Below, piece by piece: positions 26,680 to 35,867 of a DNA stretch of 64,000 nt (position 1 is its first letter; every line of letters begins with the position of its first letter). Source of the DNA: Blautia parvula (GTDB lineage: Bacteria > Bacillota > Clostridia > Lachnospirales > Lachnospiraceae); assembly GCF_020215665.1 (NCBI RefSeq), contig NZ_CP084061.1, positions 4,741,001 to 4,805,000 on the forward strand. The letters run 5' to 3'. Made by a program: the position numbers and the translations under genes. The notes under the pieces are model-generated. The model saw nothing but the letters and a program-made list of their open reading frames with translations, was not told where the DNA came from and made no database searches.

Positions 26680-26721
26680 ATTATAGTAACTGTTCAGCTG
26701 GCTGAGTAGTTACAAATTATA
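26680..26721. repeat. Short palindromic intergenic repeat (possible shortened copy of the 60544 element)
   Basis: The sequence reads ...AGTAACTGTTCAGC followed directly by GCTGAGTAGTTACAAAT, an imperfect palindrome. Its ends match the ends of the 153-bp element at 60544-60696 (TTGTAACTGTTCAG / CTGAATAGTTACAAA). It lies between convergent genes, and its right end supplies the stop codon of the response regulator gene. As a hairpin it could also stop transcription in both directions. Confidence 0.65.
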
Positions 26722-28318
26722 TTCCGGAATGTTGTTCTCTGTACGCGGAGGGCGACATTCCGATTTTCTTTTTAAAGCTGTTGCTGAAATAATACTGGTT
26801 GGCATATCCGCACCGGCTGCTGATCTCCTTCAGAGACAGGGTGGAATTTTTCAGGTACTGGCAGGCCGCTTCTATTCTGAGGGCAGTGATGGTGTCGCTG
26901 ATACTCTGCCCATACACTTTTTTAAAGAGGGCGCTGAGATAAGCAGGGCTTACATTGGCATGTCCGGCAATGTCACCTAAGCAGAGGGTATTGTCCTCAT
27001 AATTTTCCCTGATGTAGCAGAGAACCAGCTCACAGACCTGGTCATGGTAGGTCTGCAGCGAGGTGTCCAGCTTCTCGCATACCTGGAGACAGAGATGGTT
27101 CATCCATTTGAAAAATTCTTCGTAAGTGTGAAACAGTTCAAAGTGGTTGTAAACGGAAATAATGTCATTTTCCAGGTCACCGGTGTCAATGTTCAGCTCA
27201 TACAAGAATTTCAGGATACGGCCCAGAAGGGAGTAGATCCTTATGAACACTATATTCTTGGTCTGGTATTTCAGTGACACCTCCTGAAAGAATCCTCTGA
27301 GCCACTCTTCAATGGCAGGGGCGTTTTTCTGACAGAGGAGGCGGATCAGCTCCTCCTCCTTTGACTCGGAGAAAGAGAAGAGGCTGAACTCCCGTCCGAG
27401 AGCCTCCCGGGCATCAAAAATATTTTTATGAGGAAAGAAAAACCGGTATTTCAGCGCATGGGAGGCATTTTCGTAGGAGATATGCAGATCCCAGAAATCC
27501 TCCACCACAGTGCCGATGCCCACGTTCAGGGAGAACACCCCTTCCCGGTACTTCTCCATCAGGCCTGCAACAGCCTTGTGGGCGGCCTGAAGGAAATGCC
27601 CGGGACTGTTGGTGTTCTGGGCAAGTATGGCGATGATGCCGTTAAATTCCTTCACAAAATAAACCTGCCCGAAGCCTTTGCACTGTTCTCCTAACAGATC
27701 GCAGACATTTAAGAGCTCGATCTGGTACTGAGTGATGCCCAGCCCGTCTTCCGCCTGGGAGGCGTTTTCTACCTCCAGCTTCAGCACATTAAAACAGGAA
27801 AAGTCAAGGTTTAAGTTCAGGTATCCCGGATAGCGCCCCAGATGTCCGGCCGCGTCCTTGCCGGAATAGTGAAGAAGGTCCGAAAAGAATTTTTCCGTCA
27901 TCAGAGGGCGGCTCTGCTCCACAAGCTCCCGGTTGTGCTGCTCCCTGTCAATGGCAGTGAAGGCGTTGCGTATTTTCTCTGTCAGGTAGCCGTAGTCCAG
28001 AGGTTTTTCAATATAGTCGCAGACACCCAGGCGGATGGCGCGTTTGGCGTACTCGAATTTGTCATAGGCACTGATGAGAATGATCTTCACCAGGGGATTG
28101 ACGGACAGGGCAAGGCTGCTCATGGAAATGCCGTCCAGGTTGGGCATCTCAATATCCGAGATGATCAGGTCCACAGGGGCGCGCCGCATAGATTCAATGG
28201 CGGAATCCCCGTTGTTCTCCACATGGACCACCTCCGCATCCAGAAGCTCCCAGTCTATATTTCTTACAATGCCCTCTGCGGAGAGCGCATTGTCATCCAC
28301 AATCATTACTTTCTTCAT
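26717..28318 (-). CDS. Response regulator with AraC-type DNA-binding domain (YesN-like)
   Basis: The 533-aa protein has an N-terminal receiver domain (about 1-120). Acidic pocket residues lie in MIVDDN, the phospho-acceptor is Asp55 (IISDIEMPNLDG), and IEKP supplies the lysine. A long middle linker follows. The C-terminal AraC helix-turn-helix pair (about 430-530) is visible as DIAGHANVSPAYLSALFKKVYGQSISD and then SRCGYANQYYFSNSFKKKIGMSPSAYR. Such YesN-type regulators switch on adjacent sugar-uptake genes. ATG 28318 follows GGAGGACAG. The start overlaps the end of the kinase gene by 26 bp. The probable target is the ABC operon starting at 30312. Confidence 0.94.
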   Translation of the reverse strand: MKKVMIVDDNALSAEGIVRNIDWELLDAEVVHVENNGDSAIESMRRAPVDLIISDIEMPNLDGISMSSLALSVNPLVKIILISAYDKFEYAKRAIRLGVCDYIEKPLDYGYLTEKIRNAFTAIDREQHNRELVEQSRPLMTEKFFSDLLHYSGKDAAGHLGRYPGYLNLNLDFSCFNVLKLEVENASQAEDGLGITQYQIELLNVCDLLGEQCKGFGQVYFVKEFNGIIAILAQNTNSPGHFLQAAHKAVAGLMEKYREGVFSLNVGIGTVVEDFWDLHISYENASHALKYRFFFPHKNIFDAREALGREFSLFSFSESKEEELIRLLCQKNAPAIEEWLRGFFQEVSLKYQTKNIVFIRIYSLLGRILKFLYELNIDTGDLENDIISVYNHFELFHTYEEFFKWMNHLCLQVCEKLDTSLQTYHDQVCELVLCYIRENYEDNTLCLGDIAGHANVSPAYLSALFKKVYGQSISDTITALRIEAACQYLKNSTLSLKEISSRCGYANQYYFSNSFKKKIGMSPSAYREQHSGI

Positions 28319-30119
28319 CGCTGTCCTCCATCTGTTCAAATGTGATCACAATTTCAGTCCCCTCGTTGAGTCGGCTGTCCACCCGGACGGTTCCGTTGTC
28401 GAAGGAGGGACTGGAGAGTCTCTTGTTTACGTTTCCAATGCCGAAATGTTTCTGATAGTCAACCGTCCTGTTTTCCAGTGTGGCGCGCAGATCCTCAAGC
28501 TGCCTGGGGGCAATGCCGGCTCCGTTGTCGGTTATGGTGATGATGACCGTATCATCCCCGTAAGAGACATCCAGGGAAATGTGCACACAGGGGGTCTGCC
28601 GGGAAATGCCGTGCTGGATACTGTTTTCCAGGAAAGGCTGCAGGGTAAAGCGGCATATAAGGAAGTTCTGGATGCCGTCCTCCGCCCGGATCTCCCAGCT
28701 CAGGCTGTCCCCGTGGCACAGCTTTTCCATTTCCAGATACAGACGCGCGATCTCAAGCTCATCCCGGATGGCGATCAGATCCCCGGACTTGCGCAGGGTG
28801 AGCCTGTAAAAGCGGGTCAGGTCTGTGATCATCTCATCCGCGGTCTTAAGGCGGTCCAGGCTGATGCAGGTCTTGATGGAACCCAGAATGTTGTAGAGAA
28901 AATGCGGGTTGATCTGAGACTGGAGAAGCTGGTATTTCAGCCGTTCCTCTGACAGGGAGAGTTCCAGGATGGAATCCATGTTCTGATTCAGGGATTCCTG
29001 CATGTTCTGGAAGGTGATCCCCAGCCGGTCTATCTCGTCATAGGAGGAGGGAGACTTTGCCGCGGAAACCAGCTCCGGTACCGGGGAAGGGGTATTCTTT
29101 CCGAGATGAAAGGATTCCATGGCAAGGGAAAGCCTCTTCAGCCGTTTGGTCAGATTGCCTGAGATCATAATGATGACAAGGACCGTAAGCGGCAGGGATA
29201 CCAGCAGGGTAAATACAAGGGTCTTTAACAGAATCTGTGTGTTTTTCCGTATATAGCTGCCGGGAATCTCCGTAACGTGATACCAGCCGTTGTCCAGCCT
29301 GGCAGTGTGGTAATTGATATCCCCGGCCTTTTGTGTTTCCGCCTCATCCCGGGAGATCAGGTCCAGGGTATCCTGATCCAGGACCGTGCCGCAGAGGGAC
29401 GCATCGCTGTGTGCCATGATGGTGCCGTCCTCCGCTGCCAGATAGCTTGTGATATCCGTATCGCTGAATGTGTCCGCAAGGGCATCGGAGAACTCAGCCG
29501 GGTCTATGAGGATCGTGTAGGCGTACTCCGTGGCTCCCGTTCCCTGGTTGCGCAGGAGGCGGCAGCAGACGATCACATCCCTGGCTGTATAGCCGTCTGA
29601 CAGGATGAAAGGGATCTGCATATCCGGATGATAGAACCAGATAGAATCCGTTCCGGGATTGAGCCGTTTCTGCCGGGGGATACGGAAGCTCTCCAGATCC
29701 TCCAGAGGGTAAAAATAAAGCCCCTCCCCTGCCCCTGTCTGCTCCCGGGGCAGAAATATGGAAATATGGTAATAGCCGAATGTAGTCTTGAACATGGAGA
29801 TATCATTTCTCACACTGCCGAACACAGACAGGGACTGGGTGGATGAGCTGTCCGTCTGTGACAGGGTATACATATCATACTGAATGGAATCCGCCACATT
29901 TTCCGTCTGCCGTATGCGGTCATTCATCTGTACATTAAGCTGGTCATCTGCCAGGAGGGCAGAGCTCATGATCTTATCCTCAGCAATCTGATAGGTCACA
30001 TGGTAGAAGATAAAACCAAGGGTGCCCAGGGGCAGCAGGGTGCAGACCAGAAAGGCCAGCAGCAGTTTTGCCTGGAAATGGGAAAAGACGGACCATATTC
30101 TGTCAGAAATTTTTTTCAT
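28293..30119 (-). CDS. Sensor histidine kinase, YesM-like, with extracellular sensor domain
   Basis: The 608-aa kinase has TM1 (about residues 16-40), an extracellular sensor region to about residue 295 that looks like a double Cache domain, TM2 (297-321) and a HAMP linker. The His_kinase segment follows, with QSQINPHFLYN and phospho-acceptor His406. The C-terminal HATPase has DNGAGI and GIGNVNKRL. ATG 30119 is chosen because AAGGAG lies 8 nt upstream; an earlier ATG has no good site. It probably senses a sugar or a binding-protein complex outside the cell and signals to the overlapping response regulator. Confidence 0.94.
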   Translation of the reverse strand: MKKISDRIWSVFSHFQAKLLLAFLVCTLLPLGTLGFIFYHVTYQIAEDKIMSSALLADDQLNVQMNDRIRQTENVADSIQYDMYTLSQTDSSSTQSLSVFGSVRNDISMFKTTFGYYHISIFLPREQTGAGEGLYFYPLEDLESFRIPRQKRLNPGTDSIWFYHPDMQIPFILSDGYTARDVIVCCRLLRNQGTGATEYAYTILIDPAEFSDALADTFSDTDITSYLAAEDGTIMAHSDASLCGTVLDQDTLDLISRDEAETQKAGDINYHTARLDNGWYHVTEIPGSYIRKNTQILLKTLVFTLLVSLPLTVLVIIMISGNLTKRLKRLSLAMESFHLGKNTPSPVPELVSAAKSPSSYDEIDRLGITFQNMQESLNQNMDSILELSLSEERLKYQLLQSQINPHFLYNILGSIKTCISLDRLKTADEMITDLTRFYRLTLRKSGDLIAIRDELEIARLYLEMEKLCHGDSLSWEIRAEDGIQNFLICRFTLQPFLENSIQHGISRQTPCVHISLDVSYGDDTVIITITDNGAGIAPRQLEDLRATLENRTVDYQKHFGIGNVNKRLSSPSFDNGTVRVDSRLNEGTEIVITFEQMEDSDEESNDCG

Positions 30120-30311
30120 ACCTGACTCCTTCTTCATATATTTTAATGGTTCCCATTATAAAACACGGATAATCCCCATTTCAACACAGATAAAAATAAT
30201 ATAAACGAATCAAAAAATATTGTATTTTGAAAAACAGATATCTTTGGTATTTTTATGCTATCAAAAAACAATGCAGACGGCACGAAAGAGAATGCCGGAA
30301 ATGGAGGAATT

Positions 30312-31577
30312 ATGAAAAAGACAGTTAGTATTCTACTTACAACAGCTTTGGCGGCCGGTATGCTGGCAGGCTGCGGCGGCAATTCCAGCGAGACGAAAGA
30401 GGAGGGCAGCAGCGCAAAAAAAGGGGATTATGACCTGACCCTCTACAGCATCAACACCACAGACCCCGACTTTGACGACTGGCTGAAAAATGTGGAGGAT
30501 GCCACAGGGCTGAAGATCAATGTCATTGCAGCTCCTACGGATTCCGACACCCGCCAGCAGAAGATAACCACCATACTCTCCACAGGCGACAGCAGCGTGG
30601 ATATCATTGAAATCAACGATGAGATGAGCGCTTCCTTCAAGAACTCCGGCTGGCTGGAAGGCTTAAACGACACAGTTATGACAGAGGATATCCGCGGCGA
30701 ATTTCCCCAGGGCTACCTGGAGGATATGATCACAGATAAAGACGGAAATATTATCGGTGTGCCGGGCTACTCCGGATATCTGGCTTTCTGGGTGAACCAG
30801 GAGATCATGGATGAAGTGGGCATTGCATCCATTGACACAAAAGAGGATTTTGTGAAATACATGGAAGCTGTCTCAGGGGACGGCAGATATGGCTACGGCG
30901 GTTCCTGGGAGAAGACCTATGTCTTCAATGAGATTGCCCAGTTTGTCAACATGTTCGGCGGTGATTATTTCGACTGGACCAACCCTGCCAACAAAGAGGC
31001 GATCCAGTTCCTGCATGACATGGTGCAGAACGGACAGACACCCATTGACCAGATCGCTGACAAATACGAGCAGATGAATCCAAAGGCCAATGACGGCAAA
31101 TACGGAAGCTGGTTCATGTGGGGCCTGGGAACAGACTATGAGAAGGCAGATATGCTGGGCGCAGACAAGATCCATATGGCAATGGTACCGGATTTCAGCG
31201 GAAAAGGCCAGCGTGCCATCTTCACGGATTCCTGGAGCTATGTTCTGAACAAAGCATCCGAGAACAAAGAGGCAGCAGTCAAATTCCTGGAATATATGGC
31301 GGATGAGGGCGGTATGGAAGCCTCCTACAAGGCATTTGACCGTTATCCCGCCAGAGCTGACGTGGCTGCGAAAGTGGTTCCGGACACAGATCCTGCAAAG
31401 GAAATGTACAGCAGATACGCAGAGGAATGCAATGTGGCAGGACGTCCCATGCTTCCCCAAACCATGGAGTTCATCACAGATATGGGAACCATTTACCAGT
31501 CCTGCATGAAGGATGAGATCACAGTGGATGATTTCTGCAAGAAAGCACAGGAGCTTGTGGATAAATACAGTAAATAA
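30312..31577 (+). CDS. Carbohydrate ABC transporter solute-binding lipoprotein (first copy)
   Basis: The 421-aa lipoprotein begins MKKTVSILLTTALAAGMLAGC, with Cys21 as the lipidation site. The mature part is a cluster-B/family-1 type extracellular solute-binding protein with two lobes. Recognisable segments are TTILSTGDSSVDIIEINDEM and FWVNQEIMDEVGI, in the usual order. It captures a saccharide and delivers it to the two permeases that follow. GGAGGAATT precedes ATG 30312. A strong hairpin lies between this gene and the first permease. A paralogue at 34528 shares many segments. No ATPase gene is present, so a shared MsmK-type ATPase encoded elsewhere is likely (inference). Confidence 0.93.
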   Translation: MKKTVSILLTTALAAGMLAGCGGNSSETKEEGSSAKKGDYDLTLYSINTTDPDFDDWLKNVEDATGLKINVIAAPTDSDTRQQKITTILSTGDSSVDIIEINDEMSASFKNSGWLEGLNDTVMTEDIRGEFPQGYLEDMITDKDGNIIGVPGYSGYLAFWVNQEIMDEVGIASIDTKEDFVKYMEAVSGDGRYGYGGSWEKTYVFNEIAQFVNMFGGDYFDWTNPANKEAIQFLHDMVQNGQTPIDQIADKYEQMNPKANDGKYGSWFMWGLGTDYEKADMLGADKIHMAMVPDFSGKGQRAIFTDSWSYVLNKASENKEAAVKFLEYMADEGGMEASYKAFDRYPARADVAAKVVPDTDPAKEMYSRYAEECNVAGRPMLPQTMEFITDMGTIYQSCMKDEITVDDFCKKAQELVDKYSK

Positions 31578-31588
31578 TGTCAGGCACA

Positions 31589-31624
31589 GGCACCGCAGCG
31601 GATCCCATCCCGCGGTGCCTTTTT
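31589..31624 (+). terminator. Intra-operon attenuating terminator after the binding-protein gene
   Basis: GGCACCGC (31589-31596) pairs with GCGGTGCC (31612-31619), followed by five Ts. It lies between the binding-protein gene and the permease genes. Partial termination here would give more binding protein than permease, which is common in ABC operons. Confidence 0.8.
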
Positions 31625-31640
31625 GAGAGGAGGAAGCCAA

Positions 31641-32519
31641 TTGACCATCAGTAAGAAATCAATGAAATGGATACCGTGGATCCTGATCCTGCCGGTTATC
31701 CTGATCCGTGGGTTCACAACCCTGTACCCCATCGGGGCAACCCTGAAAAACAGCCTGTTTGACATTAAGGTGCTGTCAGGTGTCAATGAATTTGTAGGAC
31801 TCAGCAATTATATCAATGTGTTTAAAGACCCCAAGATCATTTCCTCGATCAGTTTCACCGTGATCTTCGTGGTGGTATCCATGGTCTTCCATGTTGTCCT
31901 GGGAGTGGCACTGGCTCTTATCCTGAACATGAAATTTAAGGGGCGCCGGTTTTTGCGGACGATCGTGCTGATTCCCTGGGCCATGCCCGCTGTCGTGATC
32001 GGTATGGCAGCCAAGTGGGGATTTAACAATGACTATGGCATGATCAATGATTTTATCCGCCGGTTCGTGTCGGATTTCCAGTTTAACTGGCTGATCAATA
32101 CAGGGTCCGCCAGGGCTGCGGTGATCGCCATGGACCTGTGGAAGGATCTGCCGTTCTTTGCCATACTGGTACTTTCCGGCCTGCAGTTTATTTCCGGGGA
32201 TATCTATGAGGCAGCCAAGGTGGACGGGGCAAACGGCATACAGAGCTTTTTTAGGATCACGCTTCCTCTGATCACACGCAATGTGATCACCCTGTGTATT
32301 CCCTTTACTCTGTGGAGGCTGACCACCTTTGATCTGGTGTATGCCATGACATCAGGAGGACCGGGGGAGGATACGTCCCTGATCGCTTACCGGATCACCA
32401 TGGAGGCGTTCACCAACCTGAACGTGGGGTACGCGGCAACGCTGGCGGTGATGCTGTTCCTTGTGATGGCGCTGTTTTCCTGGTTCAATATAAAGGTTAT
32501 GAACAGGATGTCTGATTAG
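31641..32519 (+). CDS. Carbohydrate ABC transporter permease (MalF/UgpA-like)
   Basis: The 292-aa membrane protein has six hydrophobic segments. The ATPase-coupling EAA loop is visible as YEAAKVDGANGIQSFFRITLPLI, the classical EAAxxDGA motif. It is the MalF/UgpA-type subunit. The best Shine-Dalgarno (GGAGGAAGCC) points to a TTG start at 31641, giving the N-terminus LTISKKSMKWIPW; ATG 31662 is an alternative. It pairs with the next permease, which starts 10 bp downstream. Confidence 0.93.
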   Translation: MTISKKSMKWIPWILILPVILIRGFTTLYPIGATLKNSLFDIKVLSGVNEFVGLSNYINVFKDPKIISSISFTVIFVVVSMVFHVVLGVALALILNMKFKGRRFLRTIVLIPWAMPAVVIGMAAKWGFNNDYGMINDFIRRFVSDFQFNWLINTGSARAAVIAMDLWKDLPFFAILVLSGLQFISGDIYEAAKVDGANGIQSFFRITLPLITRNVITLCIPFTLWRLTTFDLVYAMTSGGPGEDTSLIAYRITMEAFTNLNVGYAATLAVMLFLVMALFSWFNIKVMNRMSD

Positions 32520-32529
32520 GAGGATGAAC

Positions 32530-33384
32530 ATGAGAGATACCAAGAAATACAGAATTTACAGAGGCTGCGTGACAGCCGGCAGATGGCTGCTGTTTGCAGT
32601 CGTGGCTTTCCTCATACTCTTTCCGGTGTACTGGATATTTATTTCATCCATCACACCGCCGGGTGAGCTGTTCCAGACACCCATTCAGTATCTGCCGAAA
32701 CATCCCACACTGGAAAGCTATCAATTTCTGATTGAAAATGTAGGATTACTTGCTAAAATAGGAAATACAGTATTGATCGTAGGTGTGACACTGGTTGTCA
32801 GCACAGTGCTGTGCGCCATGGCTGCCTATGGTTTTTCAAGGTTCCAGTCAAAGGCTGTCAGCATCGCGTTCGCGTTCATCATTGCGACCATGCTGATTCC
32901 TGAAGTGGTGACTGCAAGACCTTTATATGAGTTCATGCGGAAGGTTGGGCTTTATGATACATATCCGGGGCTTATCATTCTCTATATCAGCGCTGTGATT
33001 CCCTTTACCGTGCTGATCCTCAGGAATTTTGTGTCGGAGATACCGGTATCCTTGGAGGAGGCCGCGGCCATTGACGGGGCAAGCTTTTCCCAGAGACTCT
33101 TTTTAGTGGTCCTGCCGCTTATGAAGCCGGCCATTGCCACTGTATGCATTATCAACTTTATTACATGTCTGAACAACTTTTTTACACCGTTATACTATTC
33201 GAACGGCATCCAGGTGCTCTCCGTGGCCATCGTGCAGCTTCCCCTCCGGGACAATATGTACGGCGTACCGTGGGATCTGGTAAGTTCCATGGGATGGATC
33301 ATTCTTCTGCCTATCATTCTTTTTGTGGCAGTGTTTGAGAAACAGATCATGGATGGAATCATGGCAGGCGGAGTGAAAGCTTAG
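32530..33384 (+). CDS. Carbohydrate ABC transporter permease (MalG/UgpE-like)
   Basis: The 284-aa protein is the MalG/UgpE-type subunit. It has six membrane segments, the N-terminal FLILFPVYWIFISSITPPGELF typical of the group, and the coupling motif LEEAAAIDGASFSQRLFLVVLPLMKP (EAAxxDGA). The end MDGIMAGGVKA matches the common TxGAVKG-type tail. Of two nearby ATGs, 32530 lies 6 nt after AGGAGG and is preferred. It forms the translocation channel with the previous gene product. Confidence 0.94.
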   Translation: MRDTKKYRIYRGCVTAGRWLLFAVVAFLILFPVYWIFISSITPPGELFQTPIQYLPKHPTLESYQFLIENVGLLAKIGNTVLIVGVTLVVSTVLCAMAAYGFSRFQSKAVSIAFAFIIATMLIPEVVTARPLYEFMRKVGLYDTYPGLIILYISAVIPFTVLILRNFVSEIPVSLEEAAAIDGASFSQRLFLVVLPLMKPAIATVCIINFITCLNNFFTPLYYSNGIQVLSVAIVQLPLRDNMYGVPWDLVSSMGWIILLPIILFVAVFEKQIMDGIMAGGVKA

Positions 33385-33407
33385 AGAAGGAACAGGGAGG
33401 AAAAAAT

Positions 33408-34517
33408 ATGTACGATTATTTGGGCGGAAGTCTGGGAACACTGGCTTATGCAAAGCACGGAAGGAGCAGGGCCATTAACGCGGAGAACCCCACAGGGGAA
33501 AAGGGAAAGGGCGGTATGGCGGCAAGCCATCTGGGAGCATCCAGAAAGGGCAGCCCGTGTCTGCACCATATCGGCAGCGGGGAGACGGTCACACTGGCTG
33601 AGATAGAAGGGCCGGGAGTGATCAATCATATCTGGGTCACAGTGACGGATAAGACGACGGAGGCGGACTGTTTTGTGCTCCGGGACCTGGTGCTGCGCAT
33701 GTACTGGGATGATGAGACGGAGCCGTCTGTGGAAAGCCCTCTCGGAGATTTCTTCTGCTGCGGGTTCGGAAGGGAATGTATCGTCAATTCCGTTCCCATG
33801 GCAGTGGTGCCAAGCCGGGGGATGAACTGCTATTTCCAGATGCCTTTTGGCAGGAAGGCCAGGATCACCCTGAAGAACCAGCACGCAAACCCCATCCCCG
33901 CCTTTTTCTACCAGGTGGATTACTGTCTCTATGATACGCTGCCTGAGGATATTGCGTATTTCCATGCCAGGTGGCGGCGGGAGAGGATGACCAGGCTGCA
34001 GGAGGATTACGTGATCCTGGATCAGGTGAAGGGAAAAGGCCACTATGTGGGGACGTATATGGCGCTGACCACACTGGAACGTTACTGGTGGGGAGAAGGG
34101 GAGATCAAGTTCTATCTGGATGGAGATGAAGACTATCCCACCATCTGCGGCACCGGGACGGAAGACTATTTCGGAGGCTCCTGGAGCTTTGCAAAGCAGG
34201 TGGACGGCAGGACGGTGGAGCAGAATTACTGCACCCCGTATCTGGGATATCCCTACTATTCCGCCCATGATACGGCAGTCCATAATCTTTACCACAATGA
34301 TGACTGCCCGCCTATGAGAGGCTTCTACAGGTGGCATATTCAGGACCCCATCTGCTTTGAGGAGGATCTGCGGGTGACCATACAACAGATAGGTGTGGGC
34401 CACAGGGGATTGTTTGAGCGCCAGGACGATGTGGCAAGTGTGGCATACTGGTATCAGGCAGAGCCTCACAATCCTTTCCCTGCCCTGATGAAGAAAGAGG
34501 AGCGCTGGCCCAGATAA
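33408..34517 (+). CDS. DUF2961 / GH172-family glycoside hydrolase
   Basis: The 369-aa protein is of the DUF2961 family, now glycoside hydrolase family 172. That family is known from difructose dianhydride I synthase/hydrolase and alpha-D-arabinofuranosidases. Recognised segments are ITLKNQHANPIPAFFYQVDY and WWGEGEIKFYLDGD with Glu230/Glu232. CGTGTEDYFGGSW follows, with Glu252; the catalytic acids of characterised members lie in these segments. There is no signal peptide, so it acts in the cytoplasm on imported saccharides. It is cotranscribed with the ABC transporter, implying import of a fructofuranose- or arabinofuranose-containing oligosaccharide (inference). It starts at ATG 33408 with GGGAGG. 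Confidence 0.9.
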   Translation: MYDYLGGSLGTLAYAKHGRSRAINAENPTGEKGKGGMAASHLGASRKGSPCLHHIGSGETVTLAEIEGPGVINHIWVTVTDKTTEADCFVLRDLVLRMYWDDETEPSVESPLGDFFCCGFGRECIVNSVPMAVVPSRGMNCYFQMPFGRKARITLKNQHANPIPAFFYQVDYCLYDTLPEDIAYFHARWRRERMTRLQEDYVILDQVKGKGHYVGTYMALTTLERYWWGEGEIKFYLDGDEDYPTICGTGTEDYFGGSWSFAKQVDGRTVEQNYCTPYLGYPYYSAHDTAVHNLYHNDDCPPMRGFYRWHIQDPICFEEDLRVTIQQIGVGHRGLFERQDDVASVAYWYQAEPHNPFPALMKKEERWPR

Positions 34518-34527
34518 GGTGTAGAAG

Positions 34528-35763
34528 GTGAAAAAATATATATTGGGGATTTTATTGGGAGCAGGTATTTTATGCGCCGGGTGCGGCGGGGAGGACCATA
34601 AGGTGCAGGAGGTACCTGCGGATGAAAAAGCGTACGGGGAAGAGATTACACTGATGCATCCGGACGCGGACAAGGCGGAATTCAGGCAGTATATAGAGGC
34701 GGCAGAGAAGGAGCTTGACATGAAGATCCATCTGCTTGCCAGTCCCATCAATGCGGATAACCGCCATGCCAGGATCTCCACCATCCTCTCATCCGGGGAT
34801 GATTCAGTGGATGTGATCGCTGTGAATGATGAGATGATCAATGAATTTAAGTATCAGGGGTATCTGGAACCTCTGGGGGATGATGTGATGACAGAGGAGA
34901 TCTGTGCCTGCTATCCTCAGGACTATATGGAGAAAATCGCCATGGCAGAGGGGAAGGTGTATTCAGTCCCCTACATGATGGACCTTATGGTTTTCTGGGT
35001 CAATGAAAAGTTTCTGGACAAGGCGGGCATTGCGGCTGTGACGAACCGGGAGGATTTTGAGAAGCTTCTGGACGGCAGATACGGGTATGGTAACTACGGG
35101 TACGGAAGTGCCTGGGAGACTACTTATGTCTACAATGAATTGTCACAGTTCATCAACATGTTCGGAGGGACATACGGGGACTGGAAGGATGAAAATACAA
35201 GACAGGCACTGGTGTTTTTACACGATATGGCCGAAGCGGACAAGACGCCCAGGGAGCAGCTTGTGGACCAGTATGAACAGATGGAGCAGAAATTCATACA
35301 GGGAAAGTACGGAGCCATTTTCATGTACAGCGGGGCCATGGACACCTTTTTAAGGGCAGGCGTGTACGGGAATGACAAAATCCATGCAGCGCCCATGCCT
35401 TTATTCAAAAAGAACGCCACAAATGTGGCAACATGGCAGTATGTGCTCAACAAGGCCTCTGTCCACAAGGAGGCGGCAAAGAAGTTTTTATCCTATGCGG
35501 CAGGATATGAAGGAAGCGCTGCCTATGCGGAGCACATGAAGAAGCTGCCTGCACGTCTTGACATTATCCTGGAGGGAAATCTGGACATTCCGGACCTGGA
35601 TATCCTGAAAAAATACGCGGAGGAGCTGGAACTTAAATCACGCCCCCTGTCGAAGACACCTATGAAGGACATTAAGGCCATAGGGGAACTTTTCCAGAAA
35701 TATATCACGGATGAGATCAGCCTGGATGAATTCTGTCAGCGGGCAGAAAACGTGTTGCCCTGA
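34528..35763 (+). CDS. Second solute-binding lipoprotein, paralogue of 30312-31577
   Basis: The 411-aa protein starts with GTG at 34528 (AAGGTG upstream) and has a lipoprotein signal ending CAGC. It is clearly related to the first binding protein. Shared segments include the RISTILSSGDDSVDVIAVNDEM region, FWVNEKFLDKAGI, ETTYVYNELSQFINMFGG and the final DEISLDEFCQRAE. Divergence is greatest near the N-terminal linker and in the ligand-proximal loops. It is 10 bp after the GH172 gene. Two different binding proteins may share one permease pair to widen substrate range, or one may act as a sensor partner for the YesM-like kinase (inference). Confidence 0.9.
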   Translation: MKKYILGILLGAGILCAGCGGEDHKVQEVPADEKAYGEEITLMHPDADKAEFRQYIEAAEKELDMKIHLLASPINADNRHARISTILSSGDDSVDVIAVNDEMINEFKYQGYLEPLGDDVMTEEICACYPQDYMEKIAMAEGKVYSVPYMMDLMVFWVNEKFLDKAGIAAVTNREDFEKLLDGRYGYGNYGYGSAWETTYVYNELSQFINMFGGTYGDWKDENTRQALVFLHDMAEADKTPREQLVDQYEQMEQKFIQGKYGAIFMYSGAMDTFLRAGVYGNDKIHAAPMPLFKKNATNVATWQYVLNKASVHKEAAKKFLSYAAGYEGSAAYAEHMKKLPARLDIILEGNLDIPDLDILKKYAEELELKSRPLSKTPMKDIKAIGELFQKYITDEISLDEFCQRAENVLP

Positions 35764-35867
35764 GGCTTTTCTTATGCTAAAATAAAAGCGCACGCAGCCC
35801 GGGAAATTCTGCGGCTGCGGCTGTACAAGCAAACAACATGAGATTCCATAGGAAAAGGAGATAAATC

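Noticed and set aside
33381-34841. Long minus-strand open frame opposite the GH172 and second binding-protein genes
   Set aside because: It has no ribosome binding site, is rich in Arg, His and Pro like an antisense shadow, and lies fully opposite two well-supported genes.
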